Assembly (NCBI GenBank): GCA_006546595.1
Contig: VIAD01000002.1
Coordinates: forward strand, 62,001 to 126,000
DNA from: Moraxellaceae bacterium AER2_44_116
GTDB lineage: Bacteria; Pseudomonadota; Gammaproteobacteria; Pseudomonadales; Moraxellaceae
Length of the DNA: 64,000 nucleotides
Direction of reading: 5' to 3'
A program made the position numbers and the translations under genes. The notes under the pieces are model-generated. The model was not told the origin of the DNA and searched no databases. It worked only from the letters and a program-made list of their open reading frames with translations. Positions 9,049 through 17,830 of this stretch are shown piece by piece (the stretch's first letter is position 1; each line of letters starts with the position of its first letter).

Positions 9049-10040
9049 TGTTTGATTGGCTCACTCCAGATGTGATCACCATTATCTACACCATCTTTCA
9101 AGCGGTGGTGATTTTATTAGTGACAGTGATTGCCGCGGCGTTACTCAGTTTTATTGAGCGTCGTTTGTTAGCATGGTGGCAAGATCGTTATGGCCCTAAC
9201 CGTGTTGGGCCAAACGGTATGTTTCAAATCGTCGCCGATATGCTAAAAATGTTCTTCAAAGAAGACTGGACACCGCCTTTTGCCGATATTTTTACCTTTA
9301 GATTAGCTCCTGCGATTGCAATGGGCACGTTATTGTTGTCAATGGCGGTTGTTCCCATTACCCCAACATGGGGTGTCATCGACTTAAATGTCGGCTTGTT
9401 ATTTTTCTTTGGTATGGCAGGTTTAGCGGTCTATTCCGTGATGTTTGCCGCATGGTCATCAAATAACAAATACGCCTTATTGGGTGGCTTACGTGCTGCA
9501 GCTCAAACCTTAAGTTATGAAGTGTTTATGGGTTTATCGCTGATGGGTGTGGTTGCTCAGGCAGGCACATTTAACTTGCGTGAAATTGTTGAAGCACAAA
9601 GCACTGTTTGGAACGTTATTCCTCAGTTTTTTGGCTTTTGCACCTTTATGCTCGCGGGCATTGCCATCACCCACCGTCATCCCTTTGACCAACCCGAAGC
9701 AGAACAAGAGTTAGCCGATGGTTATCATATTGAATACTCAGGCATGAAATGGGGGATGTTTTTCGTTGCTGAATATATTGGTGTTGTCGTTGTGTCGGCG
9801 TTGATTGTCACTCTATTCTTTGGTGGCTGGAAACCGTTACCGTTCCTTGATTTTATTCCTGCGTTCTTTTGGTTTGCAGGTAAAACAGCCTTCTTTATTA
9901 TGATGTTTGTTTTGGTGCGTGGTTCAGTCATGCGTCCGCGTTATGACCAAGTGATGAAGTTTAGCTGGTTATTTTGTCTGCCACTGACATTGATTAATTT
10001 ATTAATCACTGCCGCCATCATTTTATCTGTAGGACTATAA
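9048..10040 (+). CDS. nuoH: NADH-quinone oxidoreductase subunit H
   Basis: NuoH is a membrane subunit that builds the quinone-access tunnel. The start is the ATG at 9048, overlapping the nuoG stop, with GGGGAGG seven bases before it; the in-frame position 9018 would add a non-homologous extension. The 330-aa product has about eight membrane helices and the family signatures ERRLLAWWQDRYGPNRVGP and DQPEAEQELADGYHIEYSGMK-like loop (split here: EAEQELADG, then EYSGM). nuoI follows two bases after the stop. Confidence 0.96.
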   Translation: MFDWLTPDVITIIYTIFQAVVILLVTVIAAALLSFIERRLLAWWQDRYGPNRVGPNGMFQIVADMLKMFFKEDWTPPFADIFTFRLAPAIAMGTLLLSMAVVPITPTWGVIDLNVGLLFFFGMAGLAVYSVMFAAWSSNNKYALLGGLRAAAQTLSYEVFMGLSLMGVVAQAGTFNLREIVEAQSTVWNVIPQFFGFCTFMLAGIAITHRHPFDQPEAEQELADGYHIEYSGMKWGMFFVAEYIGVVVVSALIVTLFFGGWKPLPFLDFIPAFFWFAGKTAFFIMMFVLVRGSVMRPRYDQVMKFSWLFCLPLTLINLLITAAIILSVGL

Positions 10041-10042
10041 CC

Positions 10043-10591
10043 ATGATTAAAGACATAGTTTCCATAGTAAAAGGGGCGGGTACGCAACTCCGTAGTATCT
10101 ATATGGTGTTTAGCCACGGTTTTCGTAAGCGTGACACCATTCAATATCCCGAAGAAAAAGTGTATTTACCGCCGCGTTATCGTGGTCGTATTGTGTTAAC
10201 GCGTGATCCTGATGGCGAAGAGCGTTGTGTGGCCTGTAATTTGTGTGCCGTTGCTTGTCCTGTCGGTTGTATTTCGCTGCAAAAAGCGGAAACCGAAGAT
10301 GGACGTTGGTATCCTGAGTTTTTCCGTATTAACTTCTCGCGTTGTATTTTTTGCGGTATGTGTGAAGAAGCCTGTCCAACAACAGCGATTCAACTCACTC
10401 CTGATTTTGAAATGGCTGAATTTAACCGTCAAAATTTGGTCTATGAAAAAGAACATTTGTTGATTGCAGGTTCAGGTAAAAATCCAGACTACAACTTCTA
10501 TCGAGTGTCGGGTATGGCGATTGCGGGTAAAGCGAAAGGCGAAGCCCAAAACGAAGCCGCTCCGATTGATGTTAAGAGCTTGATGCCCTAA
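10043..10591 (+). CDS. nuoI: NADH-quinone oxidoreductase subunit I
   Basis: NuoI is an 8Fe ferredoxin-type subunit carrying clusters N6a and N6b, which wire NuoG to NuoB. The two 4Fe-4S motifs are C62-x2-C65-x2-C68-x3-C72 and C101-x2-C104-x2-C107-x3-C111. The product is 182 aa with a short amphipathic N-terminus that lies on the membrane. It lies tightly between nuoH and nuoJ. Confidence 0.97.
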   Translation: MIKDIVSIVKGAGTQLRSIYMVFSHGFRKRDTIQYPEEKVYLPPRYRGRIVLTRDPDGEERCVACNLCAVACPVGCISLQKAETEDGRWYPEFFRINFSRCIFCGMCEEACPTTAIQLTPDFEMAEFNRQNLVYEKEHLLIAGSGKNPDYNFYRVSGMAIAGKAKGEAQNEAAPIDVKSLMP

Positions 10592-10607
10592 TTTTGCGAG
10601 GTTGATG

Positions 10608-11102
10608 ATGGAAATAGCGTTTTATCTCGCGGCGGCGATAGCCATTTATGCCACAGTGCGGGTCATTACCAATACCAATCCTGTTCATGCGTTATTGAGC
10701 TTGATTGTGTCGTTATTAGCGGTGGCAATGATTTTCTTTATGTTGGGCGCACCGTTTGCTGGCGCGCTAGAAGTGATTGTTTATGCTGGCGCAATCATGG
10801 TGCTGTTTGTTTTTGTGGTGATGATGTTGAACATGGGTTCGACGGTTATTGCCCAAGAAAAACAATGGATGCAGCCAAAATCATGGCTAGGCCCGAGTGT
10901 TTTGGCTGCCGTGTTGATGGGCGAAATGATTTATTTGTTATCTCTAGGTGCGTGGCACCCTGCTGGCCATACCATGGTAGATGCTAAACAAGTGGGTATT
11001 GCCTTGTTTGGCCCTTATTTGTTGGTGGTCGAGTTGGCTTCGTTGTTATTGCTAGCCGCATTGGTGGCCGCTTATCACCTAGGTAAACGCGCAGACGAGT
11101 AA
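10608..11102 (+). CDS. nuoJ: NADH-quinone oxidoreductase subunit J
   Basis: NuoJ is a five-helix membrane subunit of complex I, corresponding to mitochondrial ND6. Two ATG codons stand in tandem at 10605 and 10608 after a GCGAGG ribosome site; the second gives the better spacing and 164 aa, but either is possible. The conserved third helix with YAGAIMVLFVFVVMML (pi-bulge region) is clearly seen. It is followed by an 88-base spacer with two perfect hairpins before nuoK. Confidence 0.95.
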   Translation: MEIAFYLAAAIAIYATVRVITNTNPVHALLSLIVSLLAVAMIFFMLGAPFAGALEVIVYAGAIMVLFVFVVMMLNMGSTVIAQEKQWMQPKSWLGPSVLAAVLMGEMIYLLSLGAWHPAGHTMVDAKQVGIALFGPYLLVVELASLLLLAALVAAYHLGKRADE

Positions 11103-11108
11103 TTTATA

Positions 11109-11168
11109 GTCCTTCTCTGATATGGAGAAGGACAAAACAGCTTTCAAAATGGTAGGGCGCAGTGCGCC
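11109..11168 (+). promoter_or_regulatory. Two consecutive perfect hairpins between nuoJ and nuoK
   Basis: GTCCTTCTC (11109-11117) pairs perfectly with GAGAAGGAC (11125-11133) over a 7-nt loop. A second hairpin, GGCGC (11156-11160) with GCGCC (11164-11168), follows 22 bases later. Neither has a T tract. They fill most of the spacer before nuoK. They may mark an RNA-processing or stability site inside the operon, which is an inference. Confidence 0.5.
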
Positions 11169-11190
11169 AAGCAAAAAAGGCGATACGGGT

Positions 11191-11499
11191 ATGATAGCAA
11201 TACCGATGGAGCAAGGGCTGGCAGTCGCTGCCGTGCTCTTTGTACTAGGGTTAATCGGCGTGATGGTTCGCCGCAATATCTTATTTGTACTGATGTGCAT
11301 CGAAGTAATGATGAACGCAGCGGCACTAGCATTTGTCGTTGCTGGTAGTCGTTGGGGACAACCTGATGGCCAAGTGATGTTTATTTTGATTCTGACCTTG
11401 GCTGCTGCTGAAGCCAGTATTGGTTTAGCTATTGTGCTGCAATTTTATCGTCGTCACCATTCGCTGGATATTGATGCAGCAAGCGAGATGCACGGATGA
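11191..11499 (+). CDS. nuoK: NADH-quinone oxidoreductase subunit K
   Basis: NuoK is a three-helix membrane subunit related to MrpC antiporter proteins and carries glutamates needed for proton translocation. The start is set at the ATG at 11191 (MIAIPMEQGL), giving 102 aa, the normal family length. An upstream in-frame ATG at 11122 lies inside a hairpin and would add 23 atypical residues. The conserved glutamates are visible in LMCIEVMMNAA and AAAEASIGLAI. It overlaps nuoL by four bases. Confidence 0.94.
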   Translation: MIAIPMEQGLAVAAVLFVLGLIGVMVRRNILFVLMCIEVMMNAAALAFVVAGSRWGQPDGQVMFILILTLAAAEASIGLAIVLQFYRRHHSLDIDAASEMHG

Positions 11500-13355
11500 A
11501 TTTACTGTATTTAACTTTTATTTTTCCTTTAGTCGGCTTTTTACTGCTGGCTACTCTGCGTACTCGTTTGTCTGAGAATACGGCTGCTGTCATTGGCGTT
11601 GGCTCAATGGGTTTATCGGCATTAACGGCGTTATATGTCGGCATCGACTTTATGCAAAACATTCCTCAAGGTGGCGCGTATGTGCAAACCTTATGGACGT
11701 GGATGCAAGTCGGTGACTTCACCGCAAATTTTGCCTTACATTTAGATGGCTTATCGTTAACGATGCTCGGCGTCGTTACAGGTGTTGGCTTCTTTATTCA
11801 TTTGTTTGCCTCGTGGTATATGCGTGGCGAAGCAGGTTATGAACGTTTCTTCTCTTATATGAACTTATTCGTCGCCAGTATGTTGTTATTGGTCTTAGGC
11901 GATAACCTCGGTTTGTTATATTTAGGCTGGGAAGGCGTGGGTTTATGTAGTTATTTGCTGATTGGTTTTTATTACTCTGATAAAGCCAACGGTGAGGCCG
12001 CGATTAAAGCCTTTACCGTCACTCGTGTCGGTGATGTGTTTATGGCGATTGGCTTGTTTATCTTGTTCCAACAATTAGGCACTTTAGATATTCAACAAAT
12101 TTTGACCCTTGCCCCTCAACATTGGCAAGTGGGTGATCCGATGGTGGTTGCCGCCACCTTAATGTTATTAGGCGGTGCTGTCGGTAAATCAGCACAATTA
12201 CCGTTACAAACATGGTTGGCTGACGCAATGGCAGGCCCAACACCTGTTTCGGCATTAATTCACGCGGCAACGATGGTGACAGCAGGCGTGTATTTAATTG
12301 CGCGTACGCATGGTTTGTTCTTATTAGCGCCTGATGTGTTGTATTTGGTCGGTATTGTTGGCGCAGTTACACTCGTGTTAGCAGGCTTCTCCGCTTTAGT
12401 TCAAACCGACATCAAACGTGTTTTAGCGTATTCAACGATGAGTCAAATTGGTTATATGTTCTTGGCTTTGGGTGTGGGTGCATGGCATGCGGCTATTTTC
12501 CATTTAATGACGCATGCGTTCTTTAAAGCTTTACTGTTCTTATCGGCAGGTGCGGTGATTGTTGCTTGTCATCACGAGCAAAATATTTTCAAAATGGGTG
12601 GCTTACGGAAAAAAATTCCCTTTGTCTATGCCTGTTTCTTAATTGGTGGCGGTGCGTTAGCAGCATTCCCATTCTTAACTGTCGGCTTCTACAGTAAAGA
12701 TGCAATCTTATGGCAAGCCTTTGCTAGTGGTCATACCGAATTGTTTTGGGCGGGTTTATTAGGCGCGTTCTTTACTTCTATTTATACCTTCCGTCTCATC
12801 TTTATTGTTTTCCACGGTGAAGAAAAAACTCACGCTCATGAAATTCATGGTGTGTCCTATTGGTTGCCTTTAGGTGTGCTGTTGGTGTTGTCAACTGCCG
12901 TTGGTGCCTTGATTCATCAACCTTTAGAGGGCGTATTACCCGCGTTTGTTGACACAGGCAGTGAAGAAGCCAAGCATTGGGTCGAAATGTTGGCGATTGG
13001 CACAGGCTTAGTCGGTTTAGCGTTATCGGCGTTCTTATTCTTGGGTGAACGTCGTTTAGCAACTGCTGTCGCCAATAGCGCGATCGGCCAATTATTGTCC
13101 CGTTTATGGTTGAATGGTTGGGGCTTTGATTGGCTCTATAACCTGTTATTTGTCAAACCTTATTTATTGCTTGTCCATATCAATCGTCACGATGCGATTG
13201 ATAAAACATGGGGTTTAATACCACGATTGGCGAAAATGGGACACGATAGCTTGAGTGTTTCTGAAAATGGCCGCATTCGTTGGTACACCTCCAGCATTGC
13301 CCTCGGCGCAGTGTTGGTATTGGGCGCAGTGCTACTTTTGCAAATTAGAGGATAA
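11496..13355 (+). CDS. nuoL: NADH-quinone oxidoreductase subunit L
   Basis: NuoL (619 aa) is the distal antiporter-like proton pump of complex I, with 14 core helices plus the long lateral helix and a last anchor near the C-terminus. The signature GWEGVGLCSYLLIGFY and the HAATMVTAGVYLIAR segment are seen, together with the conserved lysine in VGKSAQLPLQTWL. The ATG overlaps the nuoK stop (ATGA). nuoM begins eight bases downstream. Confidence 0.97.
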   Translation: MNLLYLTFIFPLVGFLLLATLRTRLSENTAAVIGVGSMGLSALTALYVGIDFMQNIPQGGAYVQTLWTWMQVGDFTANFALHLDGLSLTMLGVVTGVGFFIHLFASWYMRGEAGYERFFSYMNLFVASMLLLVLGDNLGLLYLGWEGVGLCSYLLIGFYYSDKANGEAAIKAFTVTRVGDVFMAIGLFILFQQLGTLDIQQILTLAPQHWQVGDPMVVAATLMLLGGAVGKSAQLPLQTWLADAMAGPTPVSALIHAATMVTAGVYLIARTHGLFLLAPDVLYLVGIVGAVTLVLAGFSALVQTDIKRVLAYSTMSQIGYMFLALGVGAWHAAIFHLMTHAFFKALLFLSAGAVIVACHHEQNIFKMGGLRKKIPFVYACFLIGGGALAAFPFLTVGFYSKDAILWQAFASGHTELFWAGLLGAFFTSIYTFRLIFIVFHGEEKTHAHEIHGVSYWLPLGVLLVLSTAVGALIHQPLEGVLPAFVDTGSEEAKHWVEMLAIGTGLVGLALSAFLFLGERRLATAVANSAIGQLLSRLWLNGWGFDWLYNLLFVKPYLLLVHINRHDAIDKTWGLIPRLAKMGHDSLSVSENGRIRWYTSSIALGAVLVLGAVLLLQIRG

Positions 13356-13363
13356 GCCACACC

Positions 13364-14905
13364 ATGATTCTTTCGGCACTCATCCTAATTCCGTTTATTG
13401 GTGGCCTGTTATGTTGGCTCGGTGAACGCTTAGGTGTCGGCATCCCACGGTGGATTGCCTTAATTAGTATGCTTGCGGTGTTTGGCTTAGGCCTGCTGTT
13501 ATGGGCGCAAGGCGATTACTCACTCGCCAATCAAGTGGTTGGCTCTACTCCTCGTTGGCAGCTTGAAGAGCGTTATACATGGATTCCGCATTTAGGCGTG
13601 AGCATTCATTTAGCGATTGATGGCTTGTCATTAATGATGGTGTTGCTGACGGGTTTGCTCGGCATTTTGGCAATTGGTTGTTCATGGAGTGAAATCCAGC
13701 GTCATGTCGGCTTTTTCCATCTCAATTTGTTGTGGAGTTTAGGGGGCGTTATTGGCGTGTTCCTTGCGTTGGATATGTTCCTCTTTTTCTTCTTTTGGGA
13801 AATGATGCTTGTACCTGTCTATTTCTTGATTGCCTTATGGGGTCATGCAGGCTCAGACGGAAAATCTCGTATCTATGCTGCGACCAAGTTTTTTATCTAT
13901 ACCCAAGTCGGTGGTTTGCTGTTGTTAGTCGGTATTTTGGCGTTGGTATTAGTCAATTTCCAAGCAACAGGAACATTGAGTTTTGATTACGATGCTCTTT
14001 TAGGCGCGCATAAATATATGCGTCCTGAGTTAGAAATGGCGTTGATGCTGTGTTTCTTTACCGCCTTTGCCGTTAAGTTACCAATTGTGCCGTTTCATTC
14101 ATGGTTACCTGATGCTCATGCCCAAGCACCTACTGCGGGTAGTGTCGATTTAGCAGGGATTTTATTAAAAACAGCTGCTTATGGTATGTTGCGTTTTGCC
14201 TTGCCGTTATTTCCCAATGCTTCGCATGAGTTTGCGCCTATTGCCATGGGCTTAGGGGTATTTGGTATTTTCTACGGCGCATTTTTGGCTTTTGCCCAAA
14301 CCGATATTAAACGCTTGATCGCTTATACCAGTGTTTCACACATGGGTTTTGTCTTGATTGGTATTTATGCAGGTAACTTCCTGACGCTACAAGGTTTGGT
14401 CATTCAAATGTTGGCGCATGGATTATGTGCGAGTGGCTTGTTTATTCTTAGTGGCCAGTTGTATGAGCGTCTGCATACCCGTGATTTACGCGAAATGGGT
14501 GGCTTGTGGGCAAGATTCACTTATATGCCACCGTTACTGATGTTTTTTGCAGCAGCCTTATTGGGAATACCTGGTACAGCAAATTTTGTTGGTGAATTTT
14601 TGATTCTGTTAGGCGCATTTAAAGTTGTGCCTGTCATCACCATTATTGCGACTTCAAGTTTAGTGTTGGGTGGTGTTTATTCTCTCATCATGATTCACCG
14701 CGCCTTATTTGGTCAGCCCAAATCGACTGAAAAATTGGCCGATTTATCAGGTCGCGAATTAACCATTCTGCTGAGTTTAGTGGCGGCGTTATTGTTTTTG
14801 GGACTGTACCCACAACCTGTATTAAATGTGTCCGCAGGTGCTATGTCAGTTATCCAGCAGTCTTATGCGCCAGTTGCGGTCTCCGTACCGTTGCTTGCTC
14901 CTTGA
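13364..14905 (+). CDS. nuoM: NADH-quinone oxidoreductase subunit M
   Basis: NuoM (513 aa) is the second antiporter-like proton-pumping subunit. Seen are FFFFWEMMLVPVYFLI with its conserved glutamate, AVKLPIVPFHSWLPDAHAQ with the key lysine, and the IAYTSVSHMGFV segment. About 14 membrane helices can be counted. It is seven bases before nuoN and shares the operon. Confidence 0.97.
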   Translation: MILSALILIPFIGGLLCWLGERLGVGIPRWIALISMLAVFGLGLLLWAQGDYSLANQVVGSTPRWQLEERYTWIPHLGVSIHLAIDGLSLMMVLLTGLLGILAIGCSWSEIQRHVGFFHLNLLWSLGGVIGVFLALDMFLFFFFWEMMLVPVYFLIALWGHAGSDGKSRIYAATKFFIYTQVGGLLLLVGILALVLVNFQATGTLSFDYDALLGAHKYMRPELEMALMLCFFTAFAVKLPIVPFHSWLPDAHAQAPTAGSVDLAGILLKTAAYGMLRFALPLFPNASHEFAPIAMGLGVFGIFYGAFLAFAQTDIKRLIAYTSVSHMGFVLIGIYAGNFLTLQGLVIQMLAHGLCASGLFILSGQLYERLHTRDLREMGGLWARFTYMPPLLMFFAAALLGIPGTANFVGEFLILLGAFKVVPVITIIATSSLVLGGVYSLIMIHRALFGQPKSTEKLADLSGRELTILLSLVAALLFLGLYPQPVLNVSAGAMSVIQQSYAPVAVSVPLLAP

Positions 14906-14912
14906 GGTCATT

Positions 14913-16367
14913 ATGAATCTGACATTTGACACATTTCGTCCTTTATTACCGCTAGCGATTGTTAGCCTCACGACAGTATTGGTGATGTTGGCGGTTGCCT
15001 TCCGTCGCAATCATTGGTGGAATGCAACACTGGCGGTGGTTGGTTTAAACCTCTCGTTAATAACAACGATTTATTTGTCCATACAGTCTAGTACAGGCGC
15101 AGTGACGGGTTTATTAATTGTTGACCAATATGCCTATTTCTATTCGATAGTGATTTTGGTAGCGGCCTTAGCGTGTTGCACCTTGACCCACGCTTTTATG
15201 GAAAGCTACCAAAATAATAAAGAAGAAATTTATTTATTGTTATTAATGGCGACTGCGGGCGCGTTGGTATTGGTGTATAGCCATCACATGGCCTCGTTTT
15301 TTATTGGTTTAGAGTTATTGTCTGTGCCAGTGTATGGAATGATTGCCTATACCCATGAACGCGGTCGTTCTTTAGAAGCAGGTATTAAATACTTAGTGTT
15401 ATCTGCTTCTGCATCTGCTTTTATGCTGTTTGGTATGGCCTTGATGTACGCACAAACAGGAACATTGGCCTTTGCCAGTGTTGGCGAACAAATGGCGGAA
15501 ACGTCAGGCCATTTAGCAACCTTTGGTGTGGCGATGATTATTATTGCCGTCCTGTTTAAATTATCGCTTGCGCCTTTCCATTTATGGACTCCCGATGTTT
15601 ATCAAGGTGCGCCTGCGCCAGTCGGTGCATTTTTAGCTACTGTCAGTAAAGTGGCTGTATTTGCGGTATTGGTGCGCTTCTTAATCGAAACGCCGATTCA
15701 ATATACCCAACCGTTGCAGAAGATTTTTGCTGTCGTGGCGGTGTTGTCGATTATTTTTGGTAATTTGTTGGCGTTAACGCAAACAAATATCAAACGGTTG
15801 TTGGCTTATTCTTCCATCGCCCATTTTGGTTATTTATTGGTGGCGTTGGCGGCGGGTGGCGGTACAGCCTTAGAAACGATACATGTTTATTTACTGACCT
15901 ATGTGTTAACCACGCTCGGTGCTTTCGGTGTCATTACCTTAATGTCAACGGCGGGTGATAGTGAAGATGCCGATAGCTTGCAGCATTATCGTGGCTTGTT
16001 TTGGCGCAGACCGTATTTAACGGCGGTAATGACGGTGATGATGTTGTCATTGGCGGGTATTCCGTTGACCGCAGGTTTTATTGGTAAGTTCTATGTCATG
16101 TTAACGGGTGTTAATACAGGCAGCTGGGATTTGTTAGCGGCAGTGATTATTGGTAGCGGTATTGGTTTGTATTACTACTTGCGTGTCATGGTGACCTTAT
16201 ATATGGCAACACCCGGTATGTTACGTCATGATACAGCTGAGAACTGGGGACAACGTGCGGGTGGATTAATGGTTCTTGGTGTCGCGGGTTTGGTGTTGTT
16301 AGTGGGTATGTATCCGCAGCCTGTTTTAGAATGGATTCGCTTGGCAAAACCGTTATTTTTGCATTGA
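14913..16367 (+). CDS. nuoN: NADH-quinone oxidoreductase subunit N
   Basis: NuoN is the third antiporter-like subunit. The ATG at 14913 with a TTGAGGT ribosome site gives 484 aa, as expected; the open frame extends upstream into nuoM but that part is not homologous. Typical segments are FIGLELLSVPVYGMIA, KLSLAPFHLWTPDVYQGAP and LLAYSSIAHFGYLL. It is the last gene of the operon and is followed by a repeat and a strong terminator. Confidence 0.96.
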   Translation: MNLTFDTFRPLLPLAIVSLTTVLVMLAVAFRRNHWWNATLAVVGLNLSLITTIYLSIQSSTGAVTGLLIVDQYAYFYSIVILVAALACCTLTHAFMESYQNNKEEIYLLLLMATAGALVLVYSHHMASFFIGLELLSVPVYGMIAYTHERGRSLEAGIKYLVLSASASAFMLFGMALMYAQTGTLAFASVGEQMAETSGHLATFGVAMIIIAVLFKLSLAPFHLWTPDVYQGAPAPVGAFLATVSKVAVFAVLVRFLIETPIQYTQPLQKIFAVVAVLSIIFGNLLALTQTNIKRLLAYSSIAHFGYLLVALAAGGGTALETIHVYLLTYVLTTLGAFGVITLMSTAGDSEDADSLQHYRGLFWRRPYLTAVMTVMMLSLAGIPLTAGFIGKFYVMLTGVNTGSWDLLAAVIIGSGIGLYYYLRVMVTLYMATPGMLRHDTAENWGQRAGGLMVLGVAGLVLLVGMYPQPVLEWIRLAKPLFLH

Positions 16368-16377
16368 GTTGAGTTCT

Positions 16378-16412
16378 GGACTTACGCATTGAGCCTCGAT
16401 AACCGCGTAAGT
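16378..16412. repeat. Short copy of the GGACTTACGC palindromic repeat
   Basis: CTTACGC (16381-16387) and GCGTAAG (16405-16411) form an inverted repeat. Sixteen bases of this element (16396-16411 region, read on the minus strand as ACTTACGCGGTTATCG) recur at 61732 inside a longer element bounded by the same termini. It looks like a small non-coding mobile or palindromic repeat. Confidence 0.6.
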
Positions 16413-16423
16413 AATAAACAAGT

Positions 16424-16463
16424 AAAAAGCCCCGTTCTTTGAGAAAAGACGGGGCTTTTTTTT
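16424..16463 (+). terminator. Strong terminator of the nuo operon (probably bidirectional)
   Basis: AAAAAGCCCCG on the left pairs with CGGGGCTTTTT on the right, with further TCTTT/AAAGA pairing above one bulge; a T run ends the hairpin. It stands between nuoN and the convergent START-like gene and has A and T tracts on both sides, so it can serve both. Confidence 0.88.
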
Positions 16464-16504
16464 GGTTTTTTGGAGTATTAACCGTTGCTACATATGTTAA
16501 GTCA

Positions 16505-17239
16505 TCACTCTTTATACTTAAACGGAATAGGGCTGTCGCTGGCAGCGCATTTAGCAATGACCCGTTGTCTGCCCAGCATATTGGCGTAGGGCGCACGGCG
16601 TTGGGCATAGTTGATGAGCCAAGTCGGCATACCTGCACCACCTGGATCAGCATACCCTTCCATATTTTCTTCGACTTTGTCTTCCCCTAGCGGTTTAAGT
16701 TTAATGCTGGTTTCATAGGCAGGTATACGTATAACGCCTGCTTTGACTGGGATGAAGTCAGGTTCAGCACTGTAAGTAATGCCCAAAAAGCCAGTTTTGG
16801 TCGAATAAGGCTGCACATTGGCATGTACTACCACGTCACGCTGTGGTACGCCAAGCGGCATTTTCAGGCGAAAATAAAAATAGTATTCGGTGTCGCTGAC
16901 CCGCTTTAAAAGCTTCGATTCAATCGCATTCATATACCAAGCCGTTAGGTTCTCAATGTCGAATTGACAGCGTGCGGCGGCTTCCAGCGAGCCATTCAAA
17001 ATGCCTTGCACCTTGAACGAGCGATAGCGGCGGTTGTCTTCTTGCTTGGAATAGGTTTTGATCTGATGCCGTTGATCGTCCTTGATGAGTGACCATTCCT
17101 TGACCATTTTTTCGTTGTAGGGGAGGTATTCAGTCTTGTCCTCGTCGTCGTCATTTTTGGCAGCATGGCTGGTGGTGGCAGTCAATGCCAAAGCCAAACA
17201 TAGCAGACTTGTTTGCAACAAGTTTTTGTGGTTATTCAT
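16505..17239 (-). CDS. START-domain secreted protein
   Basis: The ATG at 17239, with an AAGGG ribosome site, gives 244 aa starting MNNHKNLLQTSLLCLALALTA and cleaved after a likely TSHA. The rest is a START/SRPBCC-like domain, with RSFKVQGI, a central PQRDVVVHAN and a VDPGGAG-like loop (here YADPGGAGMPTWLINYAQR). It ends shortly after a conserved RVIAKC-type helix. The protein should be periplasmic and bind a hydrophobic ligand; no substrate is known. It belongs with the genes at 1 and 26205. A DDDEDK acidic stretch follows the signal peptide. Confidence 0.8.
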   Translation of the reverse strand: MNNHKNLLQTSLLCLALALTATTSHAAKNDDDEDKTEYLPYNEKMVKEWSLIKDDQRHQIKTYSKQEDNRRYRSFKVQGILNGSLEAAARCQFDIENLTAWYMNAIESKLLKRVSDTEYYFYFRLKMPLGVPQRDVVVHANVQPYSTKTGFLGITYSAEPDFIPVKAGVIRIPAYETSIKLKPLGEDKVEENMEGYADPGGAGMPTWLINYAQRRAPYANMLGRQRVIAKCAASDSPIPFKYKE

Positions 17240-17500
17240 TGTTTTTACCCTTACTTTTAATAGGCGCACCGTATAAAGAGGTGGATATTGGCTCTTGATT
17301 GGCCATATTGTCCTACTTCTAATCTAGCATAGCTTAGGATGAGCGGATACGATGGTTTGCAGCGTTATTAGGGTGTAGTATTTTTGTGTGCGAATAAGGT
17401 TGAATCGCTAATCATCATTCAAAGCAGCACTCAGTTGGCGCAAGTAGGCTACGCTTACGATGGGTGAGGCTTTTCTCATTAAAAAAGCTTATGGGCTAGT

Positions 17501-17758
17501 TTATTTTCCATCTGCCGCCAACAACGCCTTCACCTTAGCGATATATCGCGCTTCTGCTTCGGTTTTACTAATACCCTTTAGTTTTTCCCAAGCATCAAAT
17601 TTCATGCGCCCAATCACATCCAACATGCTAGGGCGTTTGCCTGAAGCATCACCCGTTGTCGCTTGTTTATAGTGGGCGTAAAGAAAAAGAAGAATGTCTT
17701 TGTTGGGTTTTTGGCTCAGTGTATTTACATCTTGTTGAGCTTGTTCGAGTGCATTCAT
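17501..17758 (-). CDS. Acyl-CoA-binding protein
   Basis: The 85-aa product fits the ACBP family, a four-helix bundle that binds medium- and long-chain acyl-CoA esters in the cytoplasm. Visible family features are FLYAHYKQATTGD (loop that contacts the CoA adenine), GRMKFDAWEKLKG with the conserved KxDAW-type core, and KTEAEARYI at the end. GGAG stands six bases before the ATG. ACBPs are mainly eukaryotic but occur in some proteobacteria. It lies alone between the START-like gene and the outer-membrane gene. Confidence 0.9.
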   Translation of the reverse strand: MNALEQAQQDVNTLSQKPNKDILLFLYAHYKQATTGDASGKRPSMLDVIGRMKFDAWEKLKGISKTEAEARYIAKVKALLAADGK

Positions 17759-17830
17759 AAAAACTCCGTTTGTTTTTTTATTGTGTTTTGAGTTTGTTAA
17801 TCACGATACATCATAAGAGAAAGGGTTATG

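Noticed and set aside
11122..11190. Upstream extension of nuoK to the ATG at 11122
   Set aside because: The added 23 residues are not like NuoK, and this ATG lies inside a perfect hairpin; the 11191 start gives normal length.
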